A stretch of DNA of 64,000 nt from Rhodococcus sp. B7740 (GTDB lineage Bacteria > Actinomycetota > Actinomycetes > Mycobacteriales > Mycobacteriaceae): contig NZ_CP010797.1 of the NCBI RefSeq assembly GCF_000954115.1, positions 5,022,001 through 5,086,000 on the forward strand, in the 5' to 3' direction. The first letter of the stretch is position 1, and each line of letters opens with the position of its first letter. Below the pieces are notes generated by a model, which was not told where the DNA came from, searched no databases, and saw only the letters and a list, made by a program, of their open reading frames with translations. Position numbers and translations under genes: made by a program. Positions 8,457-18,595 of this stretch are shown piece after piece.

Positions 8457-9857
8457 CTAGTCCTTGACCTTCGCCATGGCGAGGACGTCGAGGCGCTTGT
8501 CGAGTTCGGCTTCGCTGAGCTTGTCGCCGATCAGTCCGCGGTCGATGACCGTCTGACGGATCGTCTTCTTCTCCTTCAGTGCCTGCTTGGCGACTGCGGC
8601 GGCTTCCTCGTAGCCGATCGCGGAGTTCAGCGGCGTCACGATGGACGGCGAGGACTCGGCGAGGGTCTTGAGGTGCTCGACGTTGGCTTCGAGTCCGACG
8701 ACGCACTTGTCGGCGAACAGCACCGAGACGTTGGCGAGCAGCTTGAACGACTCGAGCACGTTGCGCGCCATCATCGGGATGTAGACGTTGAGCTCGAATG
8801 CGCCCGACGCGCCACCGAATGCGACTGCGGCGTCGTTGCCGATGACCTGAGCCGCGACCTGCGTAACAGCTTCGGGCAGAACGGGATTGACCTTGCCGGG
8901 CATGATGGAGCTGCCGGGCTGCAGGTCGGGGAGGGCGATCTCGCCGAGTCCGGTGAGCGGTCCCGATCCCATCCAGCGAATGTCGTTGGCAATCTTGGTC
9001 AGTGAGACCGCGATGGTGCGCAGTGCGCCCGAGGCCTCGACGAGTCCGTCACGTGCGGCCTGCGCCTCGAACGAATCCTTGGCGGCGGTCAGTGCGTCGA
9101 TGCCGGTCGACTCGACCAGTGCTGCAACGACTTTCGGGCCGAAGCCGTCGGGTGCGTTGAGTCCGGTGCCGACGGCGGTGCCGCCGATGGGCAGTTCACC
9201 GAGCCGCGGCAGGGTGGCCTCGACGCGTTCGATGCCTGCTTCGATCTGACGGGCGTAACCGCCGAATTCCTGACCGAGGGTGACCGGAACGGCATCCATG
9301 AGGTGGGTGCGGCCGGACTTGACGACGTGCTTCCACTCCGTTGCCTTGGTCACGAGAGCCTCGTGGAGGTGACGCAGTGCGGGCACGAGCGAGGTCACGG
9401 CTGCCTCGGTGGCGGCGACGTGAGTGGCCGTCGGGAACGTGTCGTTGGAGGACTGCGACATGTTCACGTGGTCGTTGGGGTGCACCTCGACGCCTGCCGC
9501 CTTGGCGATCGACGCGATGACCTCGTTGGCGTTCATGTTCGAGCTGGTGCCCGAGCCGGTCTGGAAGACGTCGATCGGGAACTGGTCGTCGTGCTTGCCG
9601 TCGGCGATCTCGGTGGCGGCGGCGATGATCGCGTCGGCCAGCGTGCCGTCGAGCAGACCGAGGTCTTTGTTGACCTGCGCGCAGGCTGCTTTGAGCAGGC
9701 CCATCGCGCGAATCTGAGTGCGCTCGAGCGGGCGGCCCGAGATGGGGAAGTTCTCCACGGCACGCTGCGTCTGGGCACGCCAGAGCGCATCGATGGGTAC
9801 GCGAACCTCTCCCATCGTGTCGTGCTCGATCCGGAACTGCTGTTCGTTCTCTGTCAT
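8457..9857 (-). CDS. fumC: Class II fumarate hydratase
   Basis: Iron-independent fumarase that interconverts fumarate and malate in the TCA cycle. It has 466 residues. The superfamily signature [11 protein letters not shown] is present, as are [18 protein letters not shown] and [14 protein letters not shown]. The reading frame continues upstream, but the ATG at 9857 is the real start: it has AAGAGG upstream and begins [18 protein letters not shown], typical of actinobacterial FumC. It follows glpX on the same strand with 47 bp between them, so glpX–fumC is probably one operon, as in mycobacteria. Confidence 0.97.
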   Translation of the reverse strand: MTENEQQFRIEHDTMGEVRVPIDALWRAQTQRAVENFPISGRPLERTQIRAMGLLKAACAQVNKDLGLLDGTLADAIIAAATEIADGKHDDQFPIDVFQTGSGTSSNMNANEVIASIAKAAGVEVHPNDHVNMSQSSNDTFPTATHVAATEAAVTSLVPALRHLHEALVTKATEWKHVVKSGRTHLMDAVPVTLGQEFGGYARQIEAGIERVEATLPRLGELPIGGTAVGTGLNAPDGFGPKVVAALVESTGIDALTAAKDSFEAQAARDGLVEASGALRTIAVSLTKIANDIRWMGSGPLTGLGEIALPDLQPGSSIMPGKVNPVLPEAVTQVAAQVIGNDAAVAFGGASGAFELNVYIPMMARNVLESFKLLANVSVLFADKCVVGLEANVEHLKTLAESSPSIVTPLNSAIGYEEAAAVAKQALKEKKTIRQTVIDRGLIGDKLSEAELDKRLDVLAMAKVKD

Positions 9858-9904
9858 TGACCTCTTGCCTCGGTAGGGGAGCGGAAACTTCGTCGAGCGG
9901 ACGG

Positions 9905-10945
9905 TCAGAAGGACGGGATGGCGCCGGAGGTGTCGCCGTCGAAGTCGATGGTCGAGTACTCCTTGAGCTTGTTGAGCTGGTGGTACGCGTCGATCATGCG
10001 GACGGTGCCGGACTTCGAGCGCATCACGATGGACTGCGTGTGTGCACCGCCGCCCGAGTATCGGACGCCCTGGAGCAGGTCGCCGTCGGTGACGCCGGTC
10101 GCGGTGAAGAAGACGTTCTCGCCCGAGACCAGGTCCTCGGTGGACAGGACGCGATCGAGATCGTGTCCGGCGTCGATCGCCTTCTGGCGTTCGTCGTCGT
10201 CGGTCGGAGCCAGCATGCCCTGGTGGACGCCGCCCATGCAGCGCATCGCGGCCGCCGCGATGATGCCTTCGGGAGTTCCGCCGGTGCCCATGAGGATGTC
10301 GATGGGGGAGGTGGGTCGGGCGGCGGCGATGGCACCTGCGACGTCGCCGTCGGAGATCAGACGAATGCGAGCGCCGGTGTCGCGCACCTGCTGGATCAGT
10401 TCGGCGTGCCGGGGTCGGTCGAGGATGCACACCGTGACGTCGGAGGAGGATCCCTTCTTGATCTTGGCGACGCGGGCGATGTTCTCCGCGACCGGTGCGG
10501 TGATGTCGATGACGTCGGCGAAGTCGGGTCCGACGGCGATCTTCCTCATGTAGAAGACGGCGGACGGATCGAACATGGCACCGCGCTCGGCGACCGCGAG
10601 AACGGAGATGGCGTTGGGCATGCCCTTGGCCATCAGCGTTGTGCCGTCGACGGGATCGACGGCGAAGTCGACCTCGGGGCCGTTGCCGTTGCCGACCTGT
10701 TCGCCGTTGTAGAGCATCGGCGCTTCGTCCTTTTCGCCCTCGCCGATGACGACGACGCCGCGCATCGAGACCGAGCTGACCAACTGACGCATGGCGTCGA
10801 CTGCTGCTCCGTCGCCACCTTCCTTGTCGCCGCGACCGACCCAGCGACCCGAGGCGAGCGCACCGGCCTCGGTGACGCGTACGAGTTCGAGTGCGAGGTT
10901 GCGATCTGGCGCCATGGCGCGAGTGGACTCGGTGCTGGCCGTCAT
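9905..10945 (-). CDS. glpX: Class II fructose-1,6-bisphosphatase
   Basis: GlpX-type phosphatase that converts fructose-1,6-bisphosphate to fructose-6-phosphate, the committed gluconeogenic step. In mycobacteria this is the essential FBPase. It has 346 residues. Visible motifs are [33 protein letters not shown] (metal-binding acidic residues), DPVDGTT and [11 protein letters not shown]. The ATG at 10945 is preceded by an AGGAGG-like sequence. It is divergent from the DUF4245 gene, with 135 bp between them, and upstream of fumC. Confidence 0.96.
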   Translation of the reverse strand: MTASTESTRAMAPDRNLALELVRVTEAGALASGRWVGRGDKEGGDGAAVDAMRQLVSSVSMRGVVVIGEGEKDEAPMLYNGEQVGNGNGPEVDFAVDPVDGTTLMAKGMPNAISVLAVAERGAMFDPSAVFYMRKIAVGPDFADVIDITAPVAENIARVAKIKKGSSSDVTVCILDRPRHAELIQQVRDTGARIRLISDGDVAGAIAAARPTSPIDILMGTGGTPEGIIAAAAMRCMGGVHQGMLAPTDDDERQKAIDAGHDLDRVLSTEDLVSGENVFFTATGVTDGDLLQGVRYSGGGAHTQSIVMRSKSGTVRMIDAYHQLNKLKEYSTIDFDGDTSGAIPSF

Positions 10946-11080
10946 CGGTTTGTAGCCTCCTGGTTGGTGGGGTGTTACCCAGGCGCGATTATCTCACTTC
11001 TGTGATGCCCGCGGTGGGGTCGGGTCGTCTGTGAGGCACGCGCCGACCGAGCACTGCTGCGCAGAGGGGATACTGGTGAG

Positions 11081-11653
11081 GTGGCGAACAGCAAACCCCG
11101 GATTCTCAACAACAGCCGCGACATGGTGTGGTCGCTCATACCGCTGGTCATCGCATGTTTGCTGATCGCCGGTATTGCCAGTCAGTGCTCGCTGAGCCCC
11201 GGTGGGCCCAAGCAGGGCCCCATCCCCAACTTCGACATCGACACTGCGCTGCAGTACGACGCGTCCGAAATCGGCTTTCCGGTGCGCAATCCGGCTGTTC
11301 CCGAGGATTGGACCCCCAACTCGGGCAGTCGTCCGACGATCGCAGGCGACAACGGCGGACAGGTGTCGACTGTCGGATACATCACCGGATCGGGTGCGTA
11401 TCTGCAGCTGACCCAGACCAGCGCCGTCGAGGAAGTGTTGGTTCCCTTCGTCGCCGGCGAGGAGACGGTGTACGCGTCGGGCACACAGAACGTGTCGGGT
11501 CGGGACTGGGTCGTCTACGGCGAGGAGGGCTCGCGAAAGTACTGGGTCTCGGACTTCGGTGACGTGCGAATCCTGCTGGGCGGTACTGCCGGCACCGAGG
11601 ACTTCACCACGCTGGCCGAGTCCCTCGAGGTGACCGAACCGCTCACGCCCTAG
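11081..11653 (+). CDS. DUF4245 single-pass membrane protein (Rv1100-like)
   Basis: A 190-residue protein with one N-terminal transmembrane segment (about residues 12–32, [18 protein letters not shown]) and an extracytoplasmic domain of the DUF4245 family. The function is not known. The same position next to glpX/fum and xseBA is kept in mycobacteria, as I recall. GTG is chosen as start because GAGG precedes it directly and the protein then begins just before the membrane helix. Its TAG stop shares the palindrome CTAG (11650–11653) with the stop of xseB on the other strand. Confidence 0.82.
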   Translation: MANSKPRILNNSRDMVWSLIPLVIACLLIAGIASQCSLSPGGPKQGPIPNFDIDTALQYDASEIGFPVRNPAVPEDWTPNSGSRPTIAGDNGGQVSTVGYITGSGAYLQLTQTSAVEEVLVPFVAGEETVYASGTQNVSGRDWVVYGEEGSRKYWVSDFGDVRILLGGTAGTEDFTTLAESLEVTEPLTP

Positions 11654-11871
11654 CTGTGCTTCTCGGTACTCGCGAGCGCGGTCTCGATTCGCTTGCGGGC
11701 ACCGGCGAGCTGCTCCTCGCAGCGAGTGGCCAGCTGCTCTCCCCGCTCCCACAGGGCCAGGGAGGCATCGAGATCGAGCCCGCCCTGCTCGAGGATCTTC
11801 ACCACGCCCACCAATTCGTCGCGGGCCTCTTCGTAGCCCAGTTCCGATACCGGCTTGTCGTTCTCGCTCAT
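11650..11871 (-). CDS. xseB: Exodeoxyribonuclease VII small subunit
   Basis: 73-residue small subunit of exonuclease VII, which with XseA degrades single-stranded DNA to oligonucleotides. It shows the family core [21 protein letters not shown] and [15 protein letters not shown], a helical hairpin rich in charged residues. Two ATGs are possible. One at 11889 would overlap the xseA stop as ATGA. The one at 11871 has a perfect AGAAGGAG six bases upstream and gives the usual length, so it is preferred. It is encoded directly after xseA. Confidence 0.93.
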   Translation of the reverse strand: MSENDKPVSELGYEEARDELVGVVKILEQGGLDLDASLALWERGEQLATRCEEQLAGARKRIETALASTEKHS

Positions 11872-11885
11872 GCGTACTCCTTCTG

Positions 11886-13148
11886 TCATTTGACTCGCCC
11901 CATGACTGCGGCGGTGACGGCACCGTCGGCCACGCGCACTCTGATCTGTGTACCCGGTGGCGCGTCCTCGACCGAACGCAGAACCTCGGGATCCGAACCC
12001 GCGACCACCCGCTGTACGACGGCATAGCCTCGAGCAAGTGTGGCAGCAGGCCCCAGCGTCGACAGCCTGGCCCGCAGATGTTCGACGAGCGTGTCCTGTG
12101 TGGTGAGTTCGCGCTGTACGTCGCGTCGGGCCGCATCGAGCAGCCGCCGAATCTCCTCGCGACGCTGCTCGAGTGCGGCCAGTGGGTCCGCCAGCACCGG
12201 GCGGTGTCGAAGCATGTCCAGGCCGCGTGCCTCGCGCTCGACCCAATTGCGCAGCGCTGCAGCACTTCTCGACTTCAATTCCGAGACGAGAGCTTGTTCG
12301 GCGACGGCGTCGGGCACCACGAGTTTGGCGGCATCGGTAGGGGTTGCGGCCCGCAGGTCGGCCACGTGGTCGCTGAGCGGGCTGTCGGGCTCGTGGCCGA
12401 TCGCACTGACGATCGGCGTGGTGGCGCGAGAGATGGCGCGGCACAGGGCCTCGTCGGAGAACGGCAGCAGATCCTCGACGCTACCGCCGCCTCGGGCGAG
12501 GATGATGACGTCGACGGCGGGGTCGTCGTTCAGCTCCTTCAGGGCGTCCAGAATCGCCGGCACCGATTGCGGACCCTGAACAGGTGTGTTGCGAACCTCG
12601 AATCGGACCGCGGGCCAACGCCTCTGCGCGACGGTGAGCACGTCCTTCTCGGCTGCGCTGGCGCGTGCGGTGATCAGGCCGATGGTGCCCGGCAGGAACG
12701 GCAGCGGACGTTTCAGGCGCGGGTCGAACAATCCTTCCGCGGCGAGCAGGGCTCTGAGTCGTTCGATGCGAGCCAGCAGTTCGCCGACGCCCACCGCGCG
12801 AATGTCCGTGGCGCGCAGCGAGATCGTTCCCCTGCCGGTGAAGAACGACAGCTTGCCGTAGAGGATGACGCGGGCACCCTCGGTCAGCGGAACGGGTGAA
12901 CGATCGAGCAACTGCGGCGAACACGTCACCGACAGCGACATGTCGGCCGACGGATCGCGCAGTGTCAGAAAGGCCGTTCTGGTGCCGGGGCGAGCGTTGA
13001 TCTGGGTGAGCTGCCCCTCCACCCAGATGGAGCCGAGCTTGTCGATCCAGCCGGCGACCTTCATGGCGACGGTACGCACCGGCCATGGCTGTTCGGCGGT
13101 GCTCGCGCCTGGTTGGGTGGGACCGGACTGAGTAGGGGGAGTGCTCAC
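11886..13148 (-). CDS. xseA: Exodeoxyribonuclease VII large subunit
   Basis: 420-residue catalytic subunit of exonuclease VII. The N-terminal OB-fold (about residues 25–115, with [10 protein letters not shown] and ILYGKLSFF) binds ssDNA. The nuclease core contains [20 protein letters not shown] and the hallmark [18 protein letters not shown], followed by AIGHEPD and [11 protein letters not shown]. The C-terminal third is a predicted coiled coil. The frame is open for another 670 bases upstream, but the GTG at 13148 overlaps the preceding gene's stop by four bases (GTGA) and gives the normal length. It forms a tight operon with the Rv1109c-like gene and xseB. Confidence 0.95.
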   Translation of the reverse strand: MSTPPTQSGPTQPGASTAEQPWPVRTVAMKVAGWIDKLGSIWVEGQLTQINARPGTRTAFLTLRDPSADMSLSVTCSPQLLDRSPVPLTEGARVILYGKLSFFTGRGTISLRATDIRAVGVGELLARIERLRALLAAEGLFDPRLKRPLPFLPGTIGLITARASAAEKDVLTVAQRRWPAVRFEVRNTPVQGPQSVPAILDALKELNDDPAVDVIILARGGGSVEDLLPFSDEALCRAISRATTPIVSAIGHEPDSPLSDHVADLRAATPTDAAKLVVPDAVAEQALVSELKSRSAAALRNWVEREARGLDMLRHRPVLADPLAALEQRREEIRRLLDAARRDVQRELTTQDTLVEHLRARLSTLGPAATLARGYAVVQRVVAGSDPEVLRSVEDAPPGTQIRVRVADGAVTAAVMGRVK

Positions 13149-13762
13149 TTGGCCTTGGCGGTGGTGATGCGGTTGGCGAGCATCGTCTGGAACGGTGCGC
13201 GGGAGAGCGTGTCGTTCTCGTACTCGAGCAGGGTTTCGAGGTCCTCGATCGAGAGTGTGCGCAGGCGCGCGCGCAGCTGCGCCAGGGCGAGGGTGTCGAA
13301 GTCGATCATCTCGACGATCTCGGGCTTGTCGGCGGAGGGAGCGCGCTTGGCCGAGGTGTCCTGGACCGGCTCGTCCAGCGGAGGCGTCGAGTACAGAGCG
13401 AAGCGGCCGTTCGCAGCGACGGGCTCGGCCACGGTGGCGTCGGGCACATCGACGTCGTCGGTGATGACAGCGGCGTCGAATCTCGACTCGGTGTCGAAGG
13501 TCTCGTCTCCGTCGTCGTCGAAGCTGGCCCAGGCGGGCTGCTCCTCGGTCGGGGTCCCGATGACCGGCAGGGTCGCGATGATCAGATCGCCCTTGATGGC
13601 CAGCGCCGTCACCTGCTGCTGGAATCGCATGCCACGCGCCAGTGCCTCGCTGACGACCGTCATCGGCAGCATCAGGGCGGAACCGGGAAGCTTGCGAGCC
13701 TCTTCCACGACGGTCACGGCGACGCCTGCAGCCACGCGCGCTGCAAAGGGGACTCGAGTCAT
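13145..13762 (-). CDS. Lipid-droplet-associated-type protein (Rv1109c-like)
   Basis: A 205-residue protein. I place it in the actinobacterial family that includes Rv1109c and a Rhodococcus lipid-droplet protein; this is from memory and moderately sure. The N-terminal half (residues 1–75) is amphipathic or hydrophobic with no clear transmembrane span. An acidic, low-complexity linker follows (DDDGDET region), then a conserved C-terminal helix, [17 protein letters not shown], ending in a basic tail. It is the first gene of the Rv1109c-like–xseA–xseB operon, with a four-base overlap. The ATG at 13762 has only weak ribosome-site support, and GTG at 13768 is an alternative. Lipid storage is plausible for this kind of host. 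Confidence 0.6.
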   Translation of the reverse strand: MTRVPFAARVAAGVAVTVVEEARKLPGSALMLPMTVVSEALARGMRFQQQVTALAIKGDLIIATLPVIGTPTEEQPAWASFDDDGDETFDTESRFDAAVITDDVDVPDATVAEPVAANGRFALYSTPPLDEPVQDTSAKRAPSADKPEIVEMIDFDTLALAQLRARLRTLSIEDLETLLEYENDTLSRAPFQTMLANRITTAKAK

Positions 13763-13884
13763 GTGCACCAGACTGCCCGAAACCGTGAACTTTGGGTAGC
13801 CGACAGGCGGTACGACCCACTCCAGCCGGTGCTCGAGGTCACGGAAACGAGGTAGCCGCGCTCGGTGCACGTATCCTGGTAGGT

Positions 13885-14892
13885 ATGTCTTCGGCTGTTC
13901 CACTGAATCTTGGTATTGCACAGTCCGCCGGTACGGGTGCGTCCTCGTACGCCGGGGGTAAGCGAGTGTTGCTCGCGGAGCCGCGGGGCTACTGCGCGGG
14001 TGTCGATCGTGCGGTCGAGACCGTCGAGAAGGCGCTCGAACAGCACGGTGCGCCGGTGTACGTGCGCAAGGAGATCGTGCACAACCGGCACGTGGTCGAG
14101 ACGCTGTCCGATCGCGGCGCGGTGTTCGTGGAGGAAACCGACGAGGTTCCTGAGGGATCGCTGCTGGTGTTCTCCGCGCACGGTGTCTCACCTGCCGTAC
14201 ACACCTCTGCGGCCGAGCGAAACCTGCGCACGATCGACGCCACCTGCCCCTTGGTGACCAAGGTGCACCAGGAAGCCAAACGCTTCGCCCGAGACGACTA
14301 CGACATCCTGCTCATCGGCCACGAAGGTCACGAGGAGGTCGAGGGCACCGCAGGTGAGGCTCCCGAGCACATTCAGCTGGTCGACGGGCCCGAATCGGTC
14401 GACAACGTCACCGTTCGAGACGAGAACAAGGTCATCTGGCTGTCCCAGACCACGCTGAGTGTCGACGAGACGATGCTGACGGTCGCGAAACTGCGTGAGC
14501 GCTTCCCGACGCTGCAGGACCCGCCCAGCGACGACATCTGCTACGCCACACAGAACCGTCAGGTCGCCGTGAAAGCGATGGCACCGGAATGCGATCTGGT
14601 GATCGTCGTCGGCTCCAAGAACTCCTCCAACTCGGTGCGGTTGGTCGAGGTCGCGCTCGGTGCGGGTGCGCGAGCGAGCTACCTCGTCGACTACGCCAAG
14701 GAAATCGACCTGGCCTGGCTCGACGGGGTCGAGACGATCGGTATCACCTCGGGTGCGTCCGTACCGGAGATCCTGGTGCAGGGCGTCATCGAACTGTTCG
14801 CCGAGCACGGCTATGCAGACGTTCAGCCGGTCACCACCGCCAACGAGACCCTGGTGTTCTCTCTGCCCCGAGAGTTGCGTCCCGCTCGCTAG
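13885..14892 (+). CDS. ispH: 4-hydroxy-3-methylbut-2-enyl diphosphate reductase
   Basis: Iron–sulfur enzyme that makes IPP and DMAPP in the last step of the MEP isoprenoid pathway. It has 335 residues. The three cluster cysteines are at about 37 ([10 protein letters not shown]), 121 (DATCPLV) and 219 ([10 protein letters not shown]). HNRHVV, SAHGVSP and SSNSVRLVE are also family signatures. The frame is open further upstream, but ATG 13885 gives the mycobacterial LytB2-like length; an AGG lies just before it. It is divergent from the Rv1109c-like operon, with 122 bp between them. Confidence 0.96.
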   Translation: MSSAVPLNLGIAQSAGTGASSYAGGKRVLLAEPRGYCAGVDRAVETVEKALEQHGAPVYVRKEIVHNRHVVETLSDRGAVFVEETDEVPEGSLLVFSAHGVSPAVHTSAAERNLRTIDATCPLVTKVHQEAKRFARDDYDILLIGHEGHEEVEGTAGEAPEHIQLVDGPESVDNVTVRDENKVIWLSQTTLSVDETMLTVAKLRERFPTLQDPPSDDICYATQNRQVAVKAMAPECDLVIVVGSKNSSNSVRLVEVALGAGARASYLVDYAKEIDLAWLDGVETIGITSGASVPEILVQGVIELFAEHGYADVQPVTTANETLVFSLPRELRPAR

Positions 14893-14915
14893 AAGCGACG
14901 TCAGCGAAAAGTCGA

Positions 14916-14962
14916 CGCCTCGTATCGGAAACCTGCGCAGGAGCAGGAACCGATACGGGGCG
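14916..14962. terminator. Bidirectional terminator between ispH and the DUF6542 gene
   Basis: CGCCTCGTATCGG (14916–14928) pairs with CCGATACGGGGCG (14950–14962) over 13 bp with one G·T pair, followed by TTTCTTCG. It lies between two convergent genes, so it probably serves both. Confidence 0.7.
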
Positions 14963-14978
14963 TTTCTTCGTGTTCGGG

Positions 14979-16094
14979 CTAGTCGCTGTGGCGGTCGCGG
15001 TAGCGAACCCGCGGCACCGGATGCGGGGGAATGTCGTCCCGGTGCGGGGTGGGTAGAGCGTGATTGCCCTGGCCGTCCTCTGCGGGCGAACCGGGTGCCG
15101 CGGAACCGTTCGTCCGAGGAGTAACGACGGGCCTGGCTCCGGTGCTGTACGGATCGGCAACCTCGCGAGGAGCGTGAACCCGGGCCGAGCGCTCCCGACG
15201 AGGTTCGGTCGAATACCGGGGCTCTGCCGAGAAACGAGGCTCGGACGGTTGCGGTCGCTGTGCCTCACGGGACTGTCCCTGCGGATACTGCGTTCGCGGG
15301 TACTCGGGCTTCTGGTATTCGGGCTTGTAGTCCTGCCGAGGTGAGTCGGTGGCGGCGTATCGAGTCTGTGGTGCCGACGCGGCCGATCGTCGTGGGCTCG
15401 AACTCGAGCGAGGTTCGGTGTCGGGTCGCGGGCGGGAATCGGTGTTTCTGCGACCGACGTACGGCCCGGGCACGATGTCGGTGGCCTCGGCCGCGGAGTC
15501 GGTGCTGCGATCGGCTGCAGCTGCGCGCCTGCGGGACCGTTCCGGGCGCTCGTCCTGTGCCCGGCGCTGGGCTCTGGTCGCCTTGTCGTCGCCGGGCTTG
15601 CGGCTGCGTCGAACAGTGCCCTCGGTCTTCTGGCTTCGTCGAAGGGTGGGGGCATGCGTGTTCTGGCGTTTGAGCACGATGCGCAGGACTCCGAGTCCGA
15701 CGGCGACCACGGTGCCGAGCAGCATCAGCGGAAACCGGTTGACCAGCGGAATGGCAACGTTGAGGATGATGTCCTTGAGGCTGGTGCCTGCGTTGTCGGT
15801 GAAGTACTGGTACGACAGCGGCACGGCCACGAACAGGATCAGTGGGGCTTGCACCATCGCCGTGAACAGTCCGCGGAAGCGGACCAGAAGGACGCCGGCG
15901 ATGCAGCCGAGGATGTACATGAACGCGAACGCACCGGTCAGCTCGGTACCGCGTGCGGCATCGATCAGAAATCCGAGAAAAGTCAGTCCCGCGGCGATCG
16001 CGACGGCACCCCATGCGGGAACGCCGGGCAGGGTCGCGAGGATGGATCGGTGATCCAGCGGTACCCCGGAGCGGGCACGTTGGGAGGTAGACAC
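14979..16094 (-). CDS. DUF6542 membrane protein with long disordered tail
   Basis: A 371-residue protein with two parts. Residues ~25–145 hold four hydrophobic segments (AWGAVAIAAGLTFLGFLI; GAFAFMYILGCIAGVLLV; a central APLILFVAVPLSY; FPLMLLGTVVAVGLGVL), typical of the DUF6542 domain. The remaining ~220 residues are low-complexity, rich in Arg, Ser, Pro, Tyr and Gln, with repeated YxxPEY/YPxxQY units, and are probably intrinsically disordered in the cytoplasm. It corresponds in position to Rv1111c beside ispH. The function is unknown. It lies 20 bp downstream of rmuC on the same strand. Confidence 0.78.
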   Translation of the reverse strand: MSTSQRARSGVPLDHRSILATLPGVPAWGAVAIAAGLTFLGFLIDAARGTELTGAFAFMYILGCIAGVLLVRFRGLFTAMVQAPLILFVAVPLSYQYFTDNAGTSLKDIILNVAIPLVNRFPLMLLGTVVAVGLGVLRIVLKRQNTHAPTLRRSQKTEGTVRRSRKPGDDKATRAQRRAQDERPERSRRRAAAADRSTDSAAEATDIVPGPYVGRRNTDSRPRPDTEPRSSSSPRRSAASAPQTRYAATDSPRQDYKPEYQKPEYPRTQYPQGQSREAQRPQPSEPRFSAEPRYSTEPRRERSARVHAPREVADPYSTGARPVVTPRTNGSAAPGSPAEDGQGNHALPTPHRDDIPPHPVPRVRYRDRHSD

Positions 16095-16114
16095 CCCCCG
16101 AGGTTAGCCGTTGT

Positions 16115-17281
16115 TCAGCCGACTGCATCGCTGACATGACCGAAGTCGTGCCGGTAGCGGGACGAATCGGACAGTTTGGGACGCTCGTCGACTCGGGCGA
16201 TGTCCACCGGCTCGGCGTCGAACAGTTCGAGCTCGTGCAGCTTTCTCGCCGTCACGCTCACCCGGGTGTCGACCGACCCGACGGTGGAGTTGAAGGACTC
16301 GACGGCCTTGCCGAGGTGGGCACCGAGCTTGTCCAGGTGCGTCGAGACGACACCGATCCGCGTGTACAGCTCACGCCCCAACTGCTGGATGCGTGCGGCG
16401 TCCTCGGCCAGTGACTCCTGCTTCCACGTGTAGGCGACGGTGCGCAGCAGCGCGACCAGGGTGGTCGGGGTGGCCAGGATCACGTTCCGGCCGAAGGCGT
16501 ACTCGAGCAGACCGGTGTCCGATGTCAGGGCCGCGTCGAGAAACGGGTCGCCGGGAACGAACAGTACGACGAACTCCGGCGTCGGCTCGAACGCCTGCCA
16601 GTACGCCTTGTCGGCCAACTGGTCGATGTGGGTTCGCAGTTGCTTGGCGTGGCGTCGCAGATTCTTCTCCCGGGCGCCGGGATCCTCGTCCTGGGCGGCG
16701 TCGAGATACGCCGCGAACGGCACCTTGGCGTCGACGACGATCTGGCGTCCGCCGGCGAGACGAACGATCATGTCGGGTCTGATGCCGTCCTTGCTGACCT
16801 GAGTGTGGAAATCGCAGTGCTTGAGCATGCCTGCCAGCTCGACGACGCGCTCGAGCTGGATCTCGCCCCACCGGCCCCGGATCTGCGGTGCGCGCAGGGC
16901 GGTGACCAGCTGACCGGTCTGGGTGGACAGATGCATCGATGCACGGTGCATACCGGTGACCTGCTCCGACAGTCCCGCGTACGCCCGGATGCGATTGTGC
17001 TCGACCTGCCGGACGTGCTCGGAGAGCGCATCGACGGCGTCGTGCAACGGCTCGACCAGGTGCGAGACCTGTTGGCCGATCACGGTCGAATTGCGTCGAG
17101 CCGAGTCCTCGTTGACCGCACTCAGCGACTGCCGAAGGATGCCCTCGTGCTCGCGCAGCGCGGCCAGTTGAGCCTCGGCTCGTACGGCGCGATCGCCCAT
17201 CCGGGAGGCGTGCAACAACCAGCCGACGACCGCGCCGATACCGAGTGCGACGAGCAGTCCGAACGCGGTGAGAATGTTCAT
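16115..17281 (-). CDS. rmuC: DNA recombination protein RmuC homologue
   Basis: A 388-residue RmuC-family protein, thought to limit inversions or recombination at short repeats through a restriction-endonuclease-like nuclease core. An N-terminal membrane anchor (ILTAFGLLVALGIGAVVGWLL) is followed by a coiled-coil region to about residue 120. The core begins with RGRWGEIQLERVVELAGM, has PDMIVRLAGGRQIVVDAKVPF (putative catalytic D-x-K) and FVPGDPFLDAAL, and ends with ATPTTLVALLRTVAYTW. ATG 17281 starts just before the anchor and is chosen over an upstream in-frame start. Adjacent sbcD/sbcC, on the other strand, make this a repair neighbourhood. Confidence 0.92.
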   Translation of the reverse strand: MNILTAFGLLVALGIGAVVGWLLHASRMGDRAVRAEAQLAALREHEGILRQSLSAVNEDSARRNSTVIGQQVSHLVEPLHDAVDALSEHVRQVEHNRIRAYAGLSEQVTGMHRASMHLSTQTGQLVTALRAPQIRGRWGEIQLERVVELAGMLKHCDFHTQVSKDGIRPDMIVRLAGGRQIVVDAKVPFAAYLDAAQDEDPGAREKNLRRHAKQLRTHIDQLADKAYWQAFEPTPEFVVLFVPGDPFLDAALTSDTGLLEYAFGRNVILATPTTLVALLRTVAYTWKQESLAEDAARIQQLGRELYTRIGVVSTHLDKLGAHLGKAVESFNSTVGSVDTRVSVTARKLHELELFDAEPVDIARVDERPKLSDSSRYRHDFGHVSDAVG

Positions 17282-17404
17282 GGGGCAGATGATGCAGGAC
17301 GGTACCGACAACTTCGGTTCTCGATGGCTGTGGACCGCAGCTCACGTCCGACAGGCCGACGAGCCTCGAATAGTTTGTCGGTGCTTGCCGATAGCGTCGA
17401 ACGC

Positions 17405-18595
17405 ATGAGAATTCTGCACACCTCGGACTGGCACATCGGTCGCACCTTTCACGGTGTCGACCTGTTGGCCGATCAGGGCGCTGTGCTGAGGTCCATCGCG
17501 GAACTGGTTGCGGCACAATCGATCGATGTGGTGGTGGTGCCGGGCGACATCTACGACCGCGCTGTTCCCAGTGCCGATGCCGTCCTGGTCTGCAACCGCG
17601 GACTGGAGGCCATCCGTGCGGCCGGTGCCGTGATCGTCGCGACGTCGGGAAATCACGATTCACCCGCGCGACTGGGCGCAGGCGCGGCCTTCGCGTCGGC
17701 AGGAGGGCTGCATCTGATGACGCGGGTGGGCGATGTCGCGACCCCGGTCGTCATCGACGACGAGCACGGGTGCGTTGCGTTCTACGGCATTCCGTATCTC
17801 GAGCCCGAAACCACTCGCCTCGAACTCGACGTTCCCACTGCGCGTACTCATGCCGACGTTCTCGGTGCCGCGATGGATCGGGTGCGCGGTGACCTCGCGG
17901 CGAGAAGCGAGGCAGGGCAACGCGTTCGCTCGGTCGTGCTCGCCCACGCTTTCATCGTCGGCGGCGAAGCGACCGGATCGGAGCGGTCGATCTCCTCCGG
18001 CGGTATCGAGACCGCGCCTGCGTCGGCGTTCGACGGAGTCGACTACGTGGCGCTCGGACATCTGCATTCGCCCCAGACCCTCACCGACCGGGTGCGGTAC
18101 TCCGGTTCGCCGCTGCCCTATTCGTTCGGCGAGCGGTCGCACCACAAGGCGGTATGGATCGTCGATCTCGATGCCGACGGGCTCGGCACTGTCGAGCGAG
18201 TGGATCTGCCGGTGGTCCGCGGCCTCGCCCGCATCGAAGGAACGCTCGAGGAATTGACCACGGACGCAGCGTATTGCGAGTTCGAGGATCACTACGTCTC
18301 CGCCGTGCTCACCGACGAGGTTCGACCGGTCGACGCAATGCGCTTGTTGCAGCAGCGTTTCCCGCACGCGATCCACCTGGAATGGCGTCGGCCGGAGGGA
18401 TCCGGCGAGCTTCGCTACCGCGACCGTGTGCGCGGCCGCAGCGATCTCGACATCGCCACCTCCTTCGTGACGGACATGCGCAGCGTGCCGACGGCCGCGG
18501 AGTCCGCGCTCCTGTCCCGCGCTCTGGCCTCCGTGCAACGGGAGACCGAGGCCACCCGCGGGTCGGCCACCACGGCCGACCGCGGTGCTGCATGA
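17405..18595 (+). CDS. sbcD: Exonuclease SbcD (Mre11-like nuclease subunit)
   Basis: Manganese-dependent nuclease subunit of the SbcCD complex, which cuts hairpins and DNA ends blocked by proteins. It has 396 residues. Metallophosphoesterase motifs run in order: HTSDWHIG (residues 5–12), PGDIYDR, SGNHDS, HAFIVGG and ALGHLHSPQ. The frame continues far upstream of 17405, but the ATG there gives MRILHTSDWHIG, the invariant SbcD start. Its TGA overlaps the sbcC ATG by four bases, so the two are translationally coupled. Confidence 0.96.
   Translation: MRILHTSDWHIGRTFHGVDLLADQGAVLRSIAELVAAQSIDVVVVPGDIYDRAVPSADAVLVCNRGLEAIRAAGAVIVATSGNHDSPARLGAGAAFASAGGLHLMTRVGDVATPVVIDDEHGCVAFYGIPYLEPETTRLELDVPTARTHADVLGAAMDRVRGDLAARSEAGQRVRSVVLAHAFIVGGEATGSERSISSGGIETAPASAFDGVDYVALGHLHSPQTLTDRVRYSGSPLPYSFGERSHHKAVWIVDLDADGLGTVERVDLPVVRGLARIEGTLEELTTDAAYCEFEDHYVSAVLTDEVRPVDAMRLLQQRFPHAIHLEWRRPEGSGELRYRDRVRGRSDLDIATSFVTDMRSVPTAAESALLSRALASVQRETEATRGSATTADRGAA

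Noticed and set aside
9858-10430. Upstream in-frame extension of fumC into glpX
   Set aside because: The extension is Arg/His-rich shadow sequence of glpX. ATG 9857 has a ribosome site and the family N-terminus.
16628-17404. Upstream in-frame extension of sbcD across rmuC
   Set aside because: The extension is antisense to rmuC and unlike any SbcD. The family starts with MRILHTSDWHIG at 17405.
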